Shown here: positions 6,300-13,328 of the stretch, piece after piece | Position numbering within the stretch: position 1 is the stretch's first letter | Layout of the letters: each line of letters opens with the position of its first letter | Source: JBGPIK01 sp041484845 | GTDB lineage: Bacteria > Desulfobacterota > Binatia > UBA9968 | Length of the DNA: 13,328 nt | Reading direction: 5' to 3' | Assembly: GCA_041484845.1 (NCBI GenBank) | Contig: JBGPIK010000162.1 | Span: 1-13,328, forward strand | The notes under the pieces: generated by a model | The model's input: the letters and a program-made list of their open reading frames with translations, nothing else | Database searches by the model: none | Told to the model about the DNA's origin: nothing | Translations under genes and position numbers: made by a program

Positions 6300-7409
6300 C
6301 TAACGGCCTTTCAAGATACTCCAGACCTTTTCCCGCATTTGCTTTCTCCCGCTGACAATCCATTTCCAATCCGTATCGTCGAAGTATCTAGTCCCCGGCT
6401 TGGGCATGATTCCCGAATCGAGATAAGTCTCATCGATATCCGCGCGCAACGTCGCGGAGCCATAGCCGCGGGCGTAGATTTCCAATCCTTCTTTGGAAAG
6501 AATCCAGTTGGCAAACAGCTGAGCGGCGCGCGCATTGGGGGCCTTGTTCGCGACCGTGAGCATCCACGGAGAGCCGTTGATGATTCCGGGAAAATCGCCG
6601 ATCTCGAATATCTCAACGAGTTTGAAGCCGTCCTTTTGCAGCGGCCGCACGTCGTCTTCGCGGCAATTCAAACAAATCGGCTGAGTGCCGCGCGCGAGCC
6701 AATCGGTCATCTGCCGTCGCTCGCGCGTGCGGACGACCCTTTGGTCGATGTAGAGTTTCCTCACGAAGTCTCGCCCGAGCTGGTGGTAAAATTGAGCCGC
6801 CAGGTTAGCGCCCGCCCCGGTCGTGGTGGGGTCTTCCGCCGAGATCTTTCCTTTCCACTTGGGATTGAGGAGATCTTTGACCGATCGCAGCTCGCGCGGC
6901 TTTACGAATTCAGCATTAATGAACAACAGGCTCGCCGCGCTGCTGAACGGCCGGACCACGTATTTCTCCTCCGGATCGACAAACCAGACTTTGCCATTTT
7001 TCCACTTCGAGCCATCGATCACTTCCGGCAACACCAGCAGGGGTTGGAGAGGGTCGATGAATTTTTCTCCGTAAAGCGTATTCGCCGTCGTGTCGGGACC
7101 GGAGAGAAAAACATCGATCGAATAGATACCCGCTGTCCGCTCATTCCTAAGCCGCGCGAGGATTTCACTCGATCTGCCCGCCACAAACTCGATCGGAATC
7201 CCAAAGCGGGCCGTGAATTTGGGAATAATGCCATTGCGCATCACCGGATCCGGCGAGCCGACCACCACCACGCGGCCTTCCTTCTTGGCGGCCGCCAGAA
7301 TCTCCTGCCATTCCTGATCCGGCGCTTTACGTTGCGCCGCCGCCGGAGTGACAGTGAGCGATCCCATCAGCAGGAAAACAAATACTAGCCGGCTCATTCC
7401 ATACGTCAT
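6300..7409 (-). CDS. Extracellular solute-binding protein with CxxC motif (divergent paralog)
   Basis: 369 residues. The signal peptide (MTYGMSRLVFVFLLMGSLTV, site near AAA-Q at 25-26) is followed by QEWQEILAAAKKEGRVVVVGSPDP. Family landmarks are LNPKWKGKISAEDP (181-194), RRQMTDWLARGT (231-242) and NARAAQLFANWILSKEGLEIY. It is the most divergent of the set: the usual MAERRAGKYLADV motif reads LRNERTAGIYSIDVFLSG, and the tail differs (RADIDETYLDSGIMPKPGT). C246-x2-C249 stands at the same place as C243-x2-C246 in the 2819-3934 protein. GAGG precedes the ATG at 7409; Met5 is an alternative. It is the binding protein nearest the permease gene, from which a palindromic repeat separates it, so it is the best candidate for the permease's cognate receptor. 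Confidence 0.88.
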   Translation of the reverse strand: MTYGMSRLVFVFLLMGSLTVTPAAAQRKAPDQEWQEILAAAKKEGRVVVVGSPDPVMRNGIIPKFTARFGIPIEFVAGRSSEILARLRNERTAGIYSIDVFLSGPDTTANTLYGEKFIDPLQPLLVLPEVIDGSKWKNGKVWFVDPEEKYVVRPFSSAASLLFINAEFVKPRELRSVKDLLNPKWKGKISAEDPTTTGAGANLAAQFYHQLGRDFVRKLYIDQRVVRTRERRQMTDWLARGTQPICLNCREDDVRPLQKDGFKLVEIFEIGDFPGIINGSPWMLTVANKAPNARAAQLFANWILSKEGLEIYARGYGSATLRADIDETYLDSGIMPKPGTRYFDDTDWKWIVSGRKQMREKVWSILKGR

Positions 7410-7431
7410 CGATTATCCCTCAAGAACTTTC

Positions 7432-7510
7432 CACCACGAAGCGCACGAAGGCCACGAAGGATTCGGGAATTTTATGATTCTAAACTTCGTGCTCTTCGCC
7501 CTTCGTGGTG
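7432..7510. repeat. Intergenic palindromic repeat of the 'CCACGAAG' type
   Basis: Arm 1 (7432-7459) and arm 2 (7485-7510) are imperfect inverted copies around a loop of about 25 bases. The outer ten bases, CACCACGAAG and CTTCGTGGTG, pair perfectly, and the inner ends CACGAAG/CTTCGTG pair as well. The arms consist of reiterated CACGAAG-like units that would spuriously translate as HEAHEGHEG, a pattern known from interspersed palindromes in many environmental bacterial genomes. It occupies most of the 148-bp gap between the permease and the binding-protein gene. It has no T-run, so it is more likely an interspersed repeat or mRNA-stability hairpin than an intrinsic terminator. Confidence 0.8.
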
Positions 7511-7557
7511 AGGTCCGCTTCTTCTCCTTTGGTTACGGTTCGGCCGCGCCGTTTCCA

Positions 7558-9327
7558 TCACTGAGATCCGGAAAGCTGCAGCCCTAATTTTCTTCCCGCC
7601 AGCATCATTGCAAAGATGATCGCCGTGATCAGCAGCCCCAGCGCCGCGCCGCGCTCGACCTCTCCGGTGAAGCTATACTCGAGCAGAAGAATTGCAAGCG
7701 GCCGCGATTGGTGACTGTAAAGCAGAACCGGCGTACTGATGCTGGTCAATGCGCTGCAGAAGTTCATCAAGCCGGTCGCGGCGGCAATCGGCGCCAGCAG
7801 CGGCAATAGAATTCTTCGATAGGTATACCCCCAAGAAGCGCCGCTCACGCGCGCGGATTCCTCCAGGTCAGCCCCAAGTTGTAAGAAGCCCGCTTTAAAT
7901 GCCTGCGTGGTCACGGGGCTATCGCCGAGTATCAGCGCGAACGCAATTCCCCAGACGGTACCGTAGAGAACGTGGCGCAGTGGCGTCGAGAGAAAAAGCC
8001 AGAGGACTCCGAGACCCAAGAGTATTCCCGGCAAGATATGAGGCAGCCAGCAAAAGCTTTCCAGAAGCGGGGCCACGATCATGCGTCGCGACGCCAACAG
8101 ATAAGCGACGGTCGAATAGAGCAAGATGCCGCCGCATGCCGTAACGCTTGCAATGATGAGGCTGTTTTTAAGTGAACCAAGGAAAATGGGATCACCGAAA
8201 AGACTTCTCCAATGCTCCAGAGTAAAGGGAGAGTTGATGTTGAAAAAACCGTAGCGGCGCATGAACGAGCCGATCACGAGGAAAACGAGCGGCAGCAGCA
8301 TCATCACCGCAACATATAAAATACAACCGGCGAACGCGACGTATCGCCACGTCCCCAGCCGGACCCGCGCGGTCGAGTAACCCTGACCGGTAACGACGGT
8401 AAATATTTTGTTGCCGTTCAACAATTTCCAATACACAAAAAGCAGAACGCCAAGAACCAGCAGGAATACCGAGCCGAGCGCGGTGGCCTCGCCGTAAGCG
8501 GCCGGCTCTCTGTGAAGATAGTCATAGATTTTTGTGGAATAGACGTAGATGCCCGCGGGCGTTCCTAAAAGAAGCTCCGTATTGAAGGATTGGAGTCCGC
8601 GGATAAAGCTCAGGACCGCAATCGCCAGAATCATCGGCGAGAGCACCGGCAAGGTGATGCGCCGAAGCATCGTCGCCGTGCCGGCGCCGGCAACGCGCGC
8701 CGCTTCCTCCAGAGAAGCTCCGAGACGCCGGAAGACCGGCGTCAGCAGCATCACCTTAAACCAGATGCCGCCCGTCGCCGTGTGCACCCACACGATTCCC
8801 CAAAAGCTGTACGGGTTGAAAACTGGACCCTCCACGAAAGGAAGACTCCTCGCGACCGTGTTGAGAAAGCCGAAATTGGGATCGAGCAGCAGGACCCACG
8901 CAAGAATTAGCGGAAAATCAGGCACGAAATACGCCACCCAGCACAAAGACTCGATCAACTTGCCGCCGGGCATGTCGGTTCGAGCAATGAGCCATGCGAA
9001 CAGGACCGCAAGCATTATCGCCGGAATCAGGCGAACCACCGAAAGAAGAAAACTCATCCACAGAGCGCTCACGGTACTCGGATCGGAGAAGGCGCTGATC
9101 CAGTTTGCCAAACCGTAGACCGCGTCGCGACCGGGCGGCGCCACATTAAAACTTCCCGTCAGCAGGAAGAGAAGCGGCAAGCCCATCACCAGCGCGAAAA
9201 AAACGATCGCCAAGAATTCCGCCAGGCGGAACGGTGTCAGGGGAACGTTCACGCCGGGAATGACAAGCGTAGGTGCGGTTGAGTTCATCGATTTAAGGCG
9301 CGGACCGGCTGCCCCATGGTCGTTCAT
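7558..9327 (-). CDS. ABC transporter permease, fused two-domain (iron(III)/organic-anion type)
   Basis: 589 residues, about 12 hydrophobic segments: two binding-protein-dependent transport permease domains fused in one chain, as in FbpB- or ThiP-type importers. Each half has its EAA loop for docking an ATPase: E208-A-A-x3-G214-x9-I-T-L-P227 and E490-S-A-x3-G496-x9-I-L-L-P509, both exactly 20 residues. It forms the inner-membrane channel on its own and would need an ABC ATPase, which is absent from the window. The ATG immediately follows the TGA of the aldolase-family gene (TGAATG), implying coupled translation. Met14 (9288) is an alternative start. Its neighbours suggest that its cargo is the carboxylate or aromatic substrate processed by the local enzymes. 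Confidence 0.93.
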   Translation of the reverse strand: MNDHGAAGPRLKSMNSTAPTLVIPGVNVPLTPFRLAEFLAIVFFALVMGLPLLFLLTGSFNVAPPGRDAVYGLANWISAFSDPSTVSALWMSFLLSVVRLIPAIMLAVLFAWLIARTDMPGGKLIESLCWVAYFVPDFPLILAWVLLLDPNFGFLNTVARSLPFVEGPVFNPYSFWGIVWVHTATGGIWFKVMLLTPVFRRLGASLEEAARVAGAGTATMLRRITLPVLSPMILAIAVLSFIRGLQSFNTELLLGTPAGIYVYSTKIYDYLHREPAAYGEATALGSVFLLVLGVLLFVYWKLLNGNKIFTVVTGQGYSTARVRLGTWRYVAFAGCILYVAVMMLLPLVFLVIGSFMRRYGFFNINSPFTLEHWRSLFGDPIFLGSLKNSLIIASVTACGGILLYSTVAYLLASRRMIVAPLLESFCWLPHILPGILLGLGVLWLFLSTPLRHVLYGTVWGIAFALILGDSPVTTQAFKAGFLQLGADLEESARVSGASWGYTYRRILLPLLAPIAAATGLMNFCSALTSISTPVLLYSHQSRPLAILLLEYSFTGEVERGAALGLLITAIIFAMMLAGRKLGLQLSGSQ

Positions 9328-10068
9328 TCAACGGTCATCGGATGATTCGTCGAGAAGCCGGCAATAATAGCGCCACGCTGACGCCGTGTGACGCGATCTC
9401 ACCCTGCCGCGAGAGGAATGGACGATGGCGTCGATATCCTCCGGAGCGATGGCCTCGGGGTGTCCCAAAAGCGAGGCCCGATAATTCATGGTTGCGAGCT
9501 CGTTTAATTTGATCGCCGTCAGCGTTGCTTCCTGAACACTCTCCCCCGCCGTGGTAATCCCGTGGCCACGCATGAGGCAAGCTTGTTTGTCTGCCATCGC
9601 TCGCGCGAATTCCTCGCCCAGCTTCTCATTGGAAACCGTTATGCTCCGGCCATAAGTGGAAAGTCCTTCCACCAGCAACCGCAAGCCCGACGGATCGTAA
9701 GCACCATAGATCGGCAGAAGCGGTTTGTTGCAAATCGTAAAGAGCACAACGGTCGATGGATGGACATGAACAACACATTGAACGTCGGGCCGGGTGCGGT
9801 AAAGCCAGGAATGGATAAAAACTTCTTGGGGCGATTCCAATCCGTCGGCGCCGGCGATTTTTTTTCCCGCAAAATCGACCGTGATGATGTCAGCGGCGGA
9901 GACGAACCTCAGACCCGATTCTTCGGGGCCTCGCGCCTTGATGAGAAGTTTGTCTTCGCCCGGAATGCGCGCGCTCACATGACCGCTCGGCTCTTTGGTC
10001 AAATTGAGCTTGCCCAATATGCGGCACGAACGGGCGACGAGTTCACGCATCTGCTCAAGCTCGCTCAT
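9328..10068 (-). CDS. Class II aldolase/adducin-family protein
   Basis: 246 residues. Family landmarks are PSGHVSAR (27-34), E82 in ESPQEVFIHSWLYRTRPDV, H101-V-H103-P, and H169 in CLMRGHGI. The three His match the zinc ligands of L-fuculose-phosphate aldolase, and E82 matches its catalytic Glu. It should be a soluble, divalent-metal-dependent enzyme for retro-aldol cleavage or decarboxylation. Known relatives include sugar-phosphate aldolases and also decarboxylases of aromatic pathways (3,4-dihydroxyphthalate decarboxylase, CmtD of p-cumate degradation). Given the Rieske and cupin neighbours, the decarboxylase-like option is attractive, but this is inference. AAAGGA lies just upstream of the ATG. 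It is first after the terminator at 10119-10150 and directly abuts the permease gene. Confidence 0.88.
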   Translation of the reverse strand: MSELEQMRELVARSCRILGKLNLTKEPSGHVSARIPGEDKLLIKARGPEESGLRFVSAADIITVDFAGKKIAGADGLESPQEVFIHSWLYRTRPDVQCVVHVHPSTVVLFTICNKPLLPIYGAYDPSGLRLLVEGLSTYGRSITVSNEKLGEEFARAMADKQACLMRGHGITTAGESVQEATLTAIKLNELATMNYRASLLGHPEAIAPEDIDAIVHSSRGRVRSRHTASAWRYYCRLLDESSDDR

Positions 10069-10118
10069 GTGAATCCTTTCTCGTCCATCGAGATGATTTC
10101 ATGGCGTCCGAGAACGTG

Positions 10119-10150
10119 AAAAACGGCCGTGAAAGCATGCTCCCACGGCC
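10119..10150 (-). terminator. Rho-independent terminator after the Rieske copy 2 gene
   Basis: On the minus strand, GGCCGTG (10150-10144) pairs with CACGGCC (10131-10125). The 12 bases between can extend the stem by two G-U pairs, one A-U and one G-C, leaving a CATG loop. One G and then TTTTT (10123-10119) follow directly. This is the classic GC stem plus U-tract. It separates the binding protein/binding protein/Rieske unit from the aldolase-permease unit. Confidence 0.7.
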
Positions 10151-10218
10151 CTACGCTGACAGCACCGCTCCACGGCGACGCTCTCCTGTGAATTGGATGC
10201 TGGGTTTAAATCCTTCTA

Positions 10219-10270
10219 CGGCAAGCGCCGCCGGCACGTCAAGGAGCGAGCCGTATGGCGGCAAGCGCCG
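10219..10270. repeat. 12-bp direct repeat CGGCAAGCGCCG, two copies
   Basis: Identical copies at 10219-10230 and 10259-10270 are spaced 40 bp apart in the 3' region after the Rieske stop codon. Each copy is itself a small hairpin (CGGC, loop AAGC, GCCG). TACGGC (10217-10222) and GCCGTA (10250-10255) add a longer-range stem. The function is unknown. The rest of the 205-bp gap 10069-10273 holds the terminator and the aldolase ribosome binding site. Confidence 0.4.
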
Positions 10271-10273
10271 GGA

Positions 10274-11461
10274 TCAAATGCTTGCCCGAACTTTCTGGAT
10301 AGGAATCCTCAGCTGATGCTGAGTTTCCGGACCGTGGAGCGCTTCCTCCAGTTTGGTGTCGATCATCTGGTCCTGATTCGGTTCCCTGACAATCCCAAGT
10401 GGATCGAGTCCTTGACTCACTTTGGCAATCTCTCTCTTCATCAATTCCCGCAGCATGACCACGCCGCGGTCGGAAGTGGTAAGCCTCTCCTGAGTCCGGT
10501 CCGCCAGCGGTCCTTGGGTCTCCCACGCCATGTGGTCCTGCGCCTGCACCTGGTCGAGTCTGAAGCGAGTGAAGGGATGAAGCGCGTCAGGGGGATTTTT
10601 GTAGGGTTGAACATATTCGACTTCAGGATCTCCCGGTTCTTGGACGACCCGCCCATCCTCCGACGGATAAAAGCGCACAAAGAAAATTTTTGTATGCGTG
10701 TCATCCATCGGCACGCGAATTTGCGTCGCGTTGGCTTGGCGCAAAATGTTCGGAAAGATCAACGGATGCTCATCAATTGTTCCGCCTCTGTAAGTTCTCT
10801 TTTTCATAATGCCGAGGGGAAACTCGTAGAACTCGAACTTTTCTATATCATCGGTAAACCCGCGCGTCGTGTTGACCGGCGTTCTGGCCCTCATAGCGGT
10901 ATCCTGGTGTAAAATCTGGAGATGAGCCGGGTCAACGGAGTTTTCCATCGCCTGGAACCAGTTACAATCAAGCTGCGGCTGAACGAAAAGTTTTCTCCTC
11001 CCATCCTCACGCGCCCAGACATCATATTTGGGGATGAGCGGGGCCGCCTTCGAACCCATGTAGGTCCAGTACAGCCCGATAAACTTTTGCACAGGGTACG
11101 CCTTGTGCTTCACGGTGAGATGAAACTTGCTCTCCGCAGGTTCCGCCGGGCATTCGAGACAGCTGCCCTCCACGTCATAGAGCCAGCCGTGATAAGGGCA
11201 CGCGATTCCCCTTTCTTCGATCCTGCCGTAGAAAAGGGATGCGCCACGATGCGAGCAGCGGTCGGCGATCAGCCCCACTCTCCCCTTCAGATCGCGAAAC
11301 AACACCAGGTCCTCGCCAAGGATTCTCACCAGCCGGGTTGGATTTTTCTCGGTGAGTTCGCCCGCCACGGCGACCGGCAGCCAATAGCAGCGCAAAAGCT
11401 CGCCGGCCGGAGTTCCGGGACCGACGTGAGTTAGCATGTCGTTTTCTTCCCTGCTCAGCAT
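10274..11461 (-). CDS. Rieske non-heme iron oxygenase, alpha subunit (copy 2)
   Basis: 395 residues. The Rieske domain has C69-S-H71 and C88-P-Y-H91-G-W. The catalytic domain has E173-x3-D177-x2-H180-x4-H185 and D309 in QDHMAWETQG as the probable third iron ligand. All ligands up to H185 have the same residue numbers as in copy 1, so the first 185 residues align without gaps. The proteins diverge after about residue 190 and at the C-terminus, regions that shape the substrate pocket in this family. It is probably a terminal oxygenase hydroxylating or demethylating an aromatic acid, with the electron-transfer partner encoded elsewhere. AAGGAG lies just upstream of the ATG. It is 13 bp after the binding-protein gene 11475-12602, and the unit ends in the terminator at 10119-10150. 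Confidence 0.92.
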   Translation of the reverse strand: MLSREENDMLTHVGPGTPAGELLRCYWLPVAVAGELTEKNPTRLVRILGEDLVLFRDLKGRVGLIADRCSHRGASLFYGRIEERGIACPYHGWLYDVEGSCLECPAEPAESKFHLTVKHKAYPVQKFIGLYWTYMGSKAAPLIPKYDVWAREDGRRKLFVQPQLDCNWFQAMENSVDPAHLQILHQDTAMRARTPVNTTRGFTDDIEKFEFYEFPLGIMKKRTYRGGTIDEHPLIFPNILRQANATQIRVPMDDTHTKIFFVRFYPSEDGRVVQEPGDPEVEYVQPYKNPPDALHPFTRFRLDQVQAQDHMAWETQGPLADRTQERLTTSDRGVVMLRELMKREIAKVSQGLDPLGIVREPNQDQMIDTKLEEALHGPETQHQLRIPIQKVRASI

Positions 11462-11474
11462 ACCTTTTCTCCTT

Positions 11475-12602
11475 CTATTTCTTGCCTGTTTTCGCCAAAG
11501 CCTCGTTTACAATTTTTATCAGCGGCGTCACATCCTCGTATTGCGGCAGACTGGCATTGAGGTACTTGATTCCTTGCCGCGGCACGGATCTTTGATCGGT
11601 TAACATGTTCTTGGATATGTCTGTGCGGAGGGAATTATTGTCGGTCTTTCGCTGCCACTGGAGTTGCCCCTCCTTGGAAAGCAGCCAGTTGACAAAAATA
11701 GCGGCTGCATGCGAATGGGGCGTTTTATTTACGATCGCCAGATGGCCAAATCCGCCAGACATATATCCTTCCTCCGGTGGCGCATCTAACACTCCGACTG
11801 GAAGACCTTTCCTAGCAGCTTCATCGGCATCGTAGTTCGTAGCAAAAAGGTAGATGGGAAATTTACCGCTGCCGACCCAGTCCATCATTTGTCTTTGATC
11901 CCGACCGGTTGTGACATCCATTTCAGTGAAAAGCCTGCGCAGAAACTCGCCCCCTAAAACAGGGTTGTAATAAATCCCCCTCATGTTCTGAATGTGCCCG
12001 CGCTCTCGGGGATCGTACGCCACCATTTTCCCCTTCCACTTTGGATTGAGCACGTCACGGTGCGACTTGATCTCCTTCGGATCGACCAACTTTGTGTTGT
12101 AGGCTCCGATCCTGGTGTCAACATTGCCCTGCATGATGAAAACATACTGATTCTGTGGATCCGCGTATTGATGATTAGAGGCAAACCAATGCGAAGGATC
12201 CTTATTCTCCGGCAGTATCAGCGAAGGAGGCAACGGCTCGAAGACGCCTCCTTTGGCAAGGATGGCCGTAGTGCCCGAACCGCTCACGACGACATCCGCC
12301 AGATATTTGCCGGCCCGGCGCTCAGCCAGCAATCGCTGTGAGTTGTCGGCGCCGGAACCAGGAACGTAATTGAGTTTGATTCTCGGATAGGCTTCCTGAA
12401 ACGCCATCAGGGCATCTTGATACTGCTTTCCCGGTGGCGCGTAGACAGTCACTTGTCCTTCGGTTTCAGCGGTCGCTAAGGTTTTCCCCCACTCTCGCTT
12501 CCAGTCGAACTGGGCAGCGCCGGTTCCAGCCGTTCCCATTAGAATAAGAACGGCCACAACGACTATACGCCCGCTGATCTTTTTAGCTCTTGTCGCCTGC
12601 AT
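11475..12602 (-). CDS. Extracellular solute-binding protein
   Basis: 375 residues. A signal peptide (charged RAKK start, hydrophobic GRIVVVAVLILMGTAG core, site near GAA-Q at 30-31) is followed by FDWKREWGKTLATAETEGQVTVY. Then come LLAERRAGKYLADVVVSGSG (91-110), LNPKWKGKMVAYDP (185-198), RQMMDWVGSGKFPIY and SHAAAIFVNWLLSKEGQ. It is most like the partial protein at 12612-13328: both have RxGAYNTKLV, DNSLRxDI and SLPQYEDVxPL, pointing to tandem duplication. No CxxC. Probable periplasmic ABC receptor of unknown ligand. The gap to the upstream gene is 9 bp, and 13 bp to the Rieske gene, so all three are co-transcribed. Confidence 0.9.
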   Translation of the reverse strand: MQATRAKKISGRIVVVAVLILMGTAGTGAAQFDWKREWGKTLATAETEGQVTVYAPPGKQYQDALMAFQEAYPRIKLNYVPGSGADNSQRLLAERRAGKYLADVVVSGSGTTAILAKGGVFEPLPPSLILPENKDPSHWFASNHQYADPQNQYVFIMQGNVDTRIGAYNTKLVDPKEIKSHRDVLNPKWKGKMVAYDPRERGHIQNMRGIYYNPVLGGEFLRRLFTEMDVTTGRDQRQMMDWVGSGKFPIYLFATNYDADEAARKGLPVGVLDAPPEEGYMSGGFGHLAIVNKTPHSHAAAIFVNWLLSKEGQLQWQRKTDNNSLRTDISKNMLTDQRSVPRQGIKYLNASLPQYEDVTPLIKIVNEALAKTGKK

Positions 12603-12611
12603 CTGCTTCGC

Positions 12612-13328
12612 TCACTTCCGCTTGCCGCTAGCTAAGACTTCATCGACCAGCGTGCGCAGCGGCTTAACATCTTCGTACTGAGGAAGACTCGTCATGAGAT
12701 ACGAGCGGCTTTCTTTCGGCACTTGAGCTTGCCCGAGCGGCAAACCGTCCTTGGGAATGTCCACGCGCAGCGAATTGTCACCGGTATATTTTTGCCAAAC
12801 CTTCTGACCCTCCTTTGAAAGAATCCAATTGATGTAAACTCTTGCCGCGGAGGGATGCGGCGCGTTCTTAAAAAAGCTCAGATGACCTGACCCCGTGGTC
12901 AGGCTGCCGGCCTCTTTTTGGGTGTGGAGAGAAATGATTGGAAGACCTTGTTTGACGGCCAGATCGATATTTTCGTCTTTCGCTAAGAGGTAAAGAGCGT
13001 ATTTTCCGTTCGCGAGCCAATCGATCATCTGCCGCTCGTCGGTAGAAAAAACGATGTCCATTTCTCCTAGAAGCCGTCTGATGAATCGCGGCCCCAACTC
13101 GGGACTGTAGTAGAGGTATCTCCATGATCCGATGGTGCCGGCCCACTTAGGATCCGACATTACAATCTTGCCTTTCCATTTCGCATCCAGGATATTCCAC
13201 CACGATCGGATTTCGCCCGGTTTAACGAGTTTTGTGTTATAGGCTCCCATGCGATCCGCGACGTCTCCTTGGAACATGAAGACATAGCGACCCTCGGGAT
13301 CTGCGTAATGGTGTTTTTTCCCCCACCA
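12612..13328 (-). CDS. Extracellular solute-binding protein, N-terminus outside the window
   Basis: 239 codons up to the window edge, with the frame still open. The first visible residues, WWGKKHHYADPEGRYVF, match the middle of the family (compare WYGGEHRYADAEGQYIF in the 2819-3934 protein), so the internal Met at 13277 is not the start and about 130 N-terminal residues are missing. Visible landmarks are RMGAYNTKLV, AKWKGKIVMSDP, RQMIDWLANGKYALY, PHPSAARVYINWILSKEGQ and a C-terminal SLPQYEDVKPL. It is the closest relative in the window of the protein at 11475-12602. Probable periplasmic receptor of an ABC importer; ligand unknown. Confidence 0.88.
   Translation of the reverse strand, partial: WWGKKHHYADPEGRYVFMFQGDVADRMGAYNTKLVKPGEIRSWWNILDAKWKGKIVMSDPKWAGTIGSWRYLYYSPELGPRFIRRLLGEMDIVFSTDERQMIDWLANGKYALYLLAKDENIDLAVKQGLPIISLHTQKEAGSLTTGSGHLSFFKNAPHPSAARVYINWILSKEGQKVWQKYTGDNSLRVDIPKDGLPLGQAQVPKESRSYLMTSLPQYEDVKPLRTLVDEVLASGKRK

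Noticed and set aside
6162..7388. A 408-codon open frame on the plus strand opposite a binding-protein gene
   Set aside because: Antisense shadow: it covers the 6300-7409 gene and part of the next, its product is Arg/His-rich with no domain, and similar antisense frames lie opposite the other genes (3224-3955, 3937-4722, 5380-6156, 10193-10912).
7348..7587. Small plus-strand frame with HHEAHEGHEG
   Set aside because: The peptide is a translation artefact of the CCACGAAG palindromic repeat.
12612..13277. Treating the Met at 13277 as the start of a short complete protein
   Set aside because: The frame stays open to the window edge and the upstream residues WWGKKHHYADPEG match the family, so the gene is truncated by the window.
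1..13328. CRISPR array, tRNA, rRNA, transposase or phage genes
   Set aside because: I saw no regularly spaced repeats, no cloverleaf-like or rRNA segments, and no integrase or transposase motifs in either strand.

Overview
The window is a densely packed, one-directional catabolism-and-uptake locus of an uncultured-type bacterium; every gene I support is on the minus strand. GC content looks moderate to fairly high by eye (not counted). Tandem families of periplasmic binding proteins, orphan Rieske oxygenases and intergenic palindromes of the 'HEGHEG' type resemble metagenome-derived soil or sediment lineages (Desulfobacterota, Binatota or Tectomicrobia-like). That taxonomic guess is weak and rests on gene style only.

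Layout in transcription order (right to left). Unit A holds a 5'-truncated binding protein (13328-12612), a second binding protein (12602-11475) and a Rieske oxygenase alpha subunit (11461-10274), and closes with a good intrinsic terminator (10150-10119). Unit B holds a class II aldolase/adducin-family enzyme (10068-9328) abutting a fused two-domain ABC permease (9327-7558). After a palindromic repeat (7510-7432) come a binding protein (7409-6300) and a leaderless NMT1/THI5-like binding-protein-fold protein (6264-5329). After 201 bp with competing hairpins, Unit C holds two binding proteins (5127-3979 and 3934-2819). After a 144-bp nested inverted repeat (2795-2652), Unit D holds a second Rieske oxygenase (2606-1437), a bicupin protein (1412-291) and, overlapping it by 4 bp, the start of a sixth binding protein (294-1, running off the window).

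How the genes may work together: six paralogous Fe(III)/spermidine-type solute-binding proteins could present different organic anions to one fused permease (no ABC ATPase is present in the window). In the cytoplasm the two Rieske oxygenases would hydroxylate an aromatic or related acid. The bicupin could be a ring-cleaving or other metal-dependent dioxygenase. The class II aldolase-family protein could act as an aldolase or, as in some phthalate and p-cumate pathways, as a decarboxylase. The substrate cannot be read from the sequence. The most striking architecture is the repeated 'binding protein - binding protein - Rieske oxygenase' module, seen twice in 13 kb, which suggests modular duplication and diversification of receptor-plus-oxygenase pairs.
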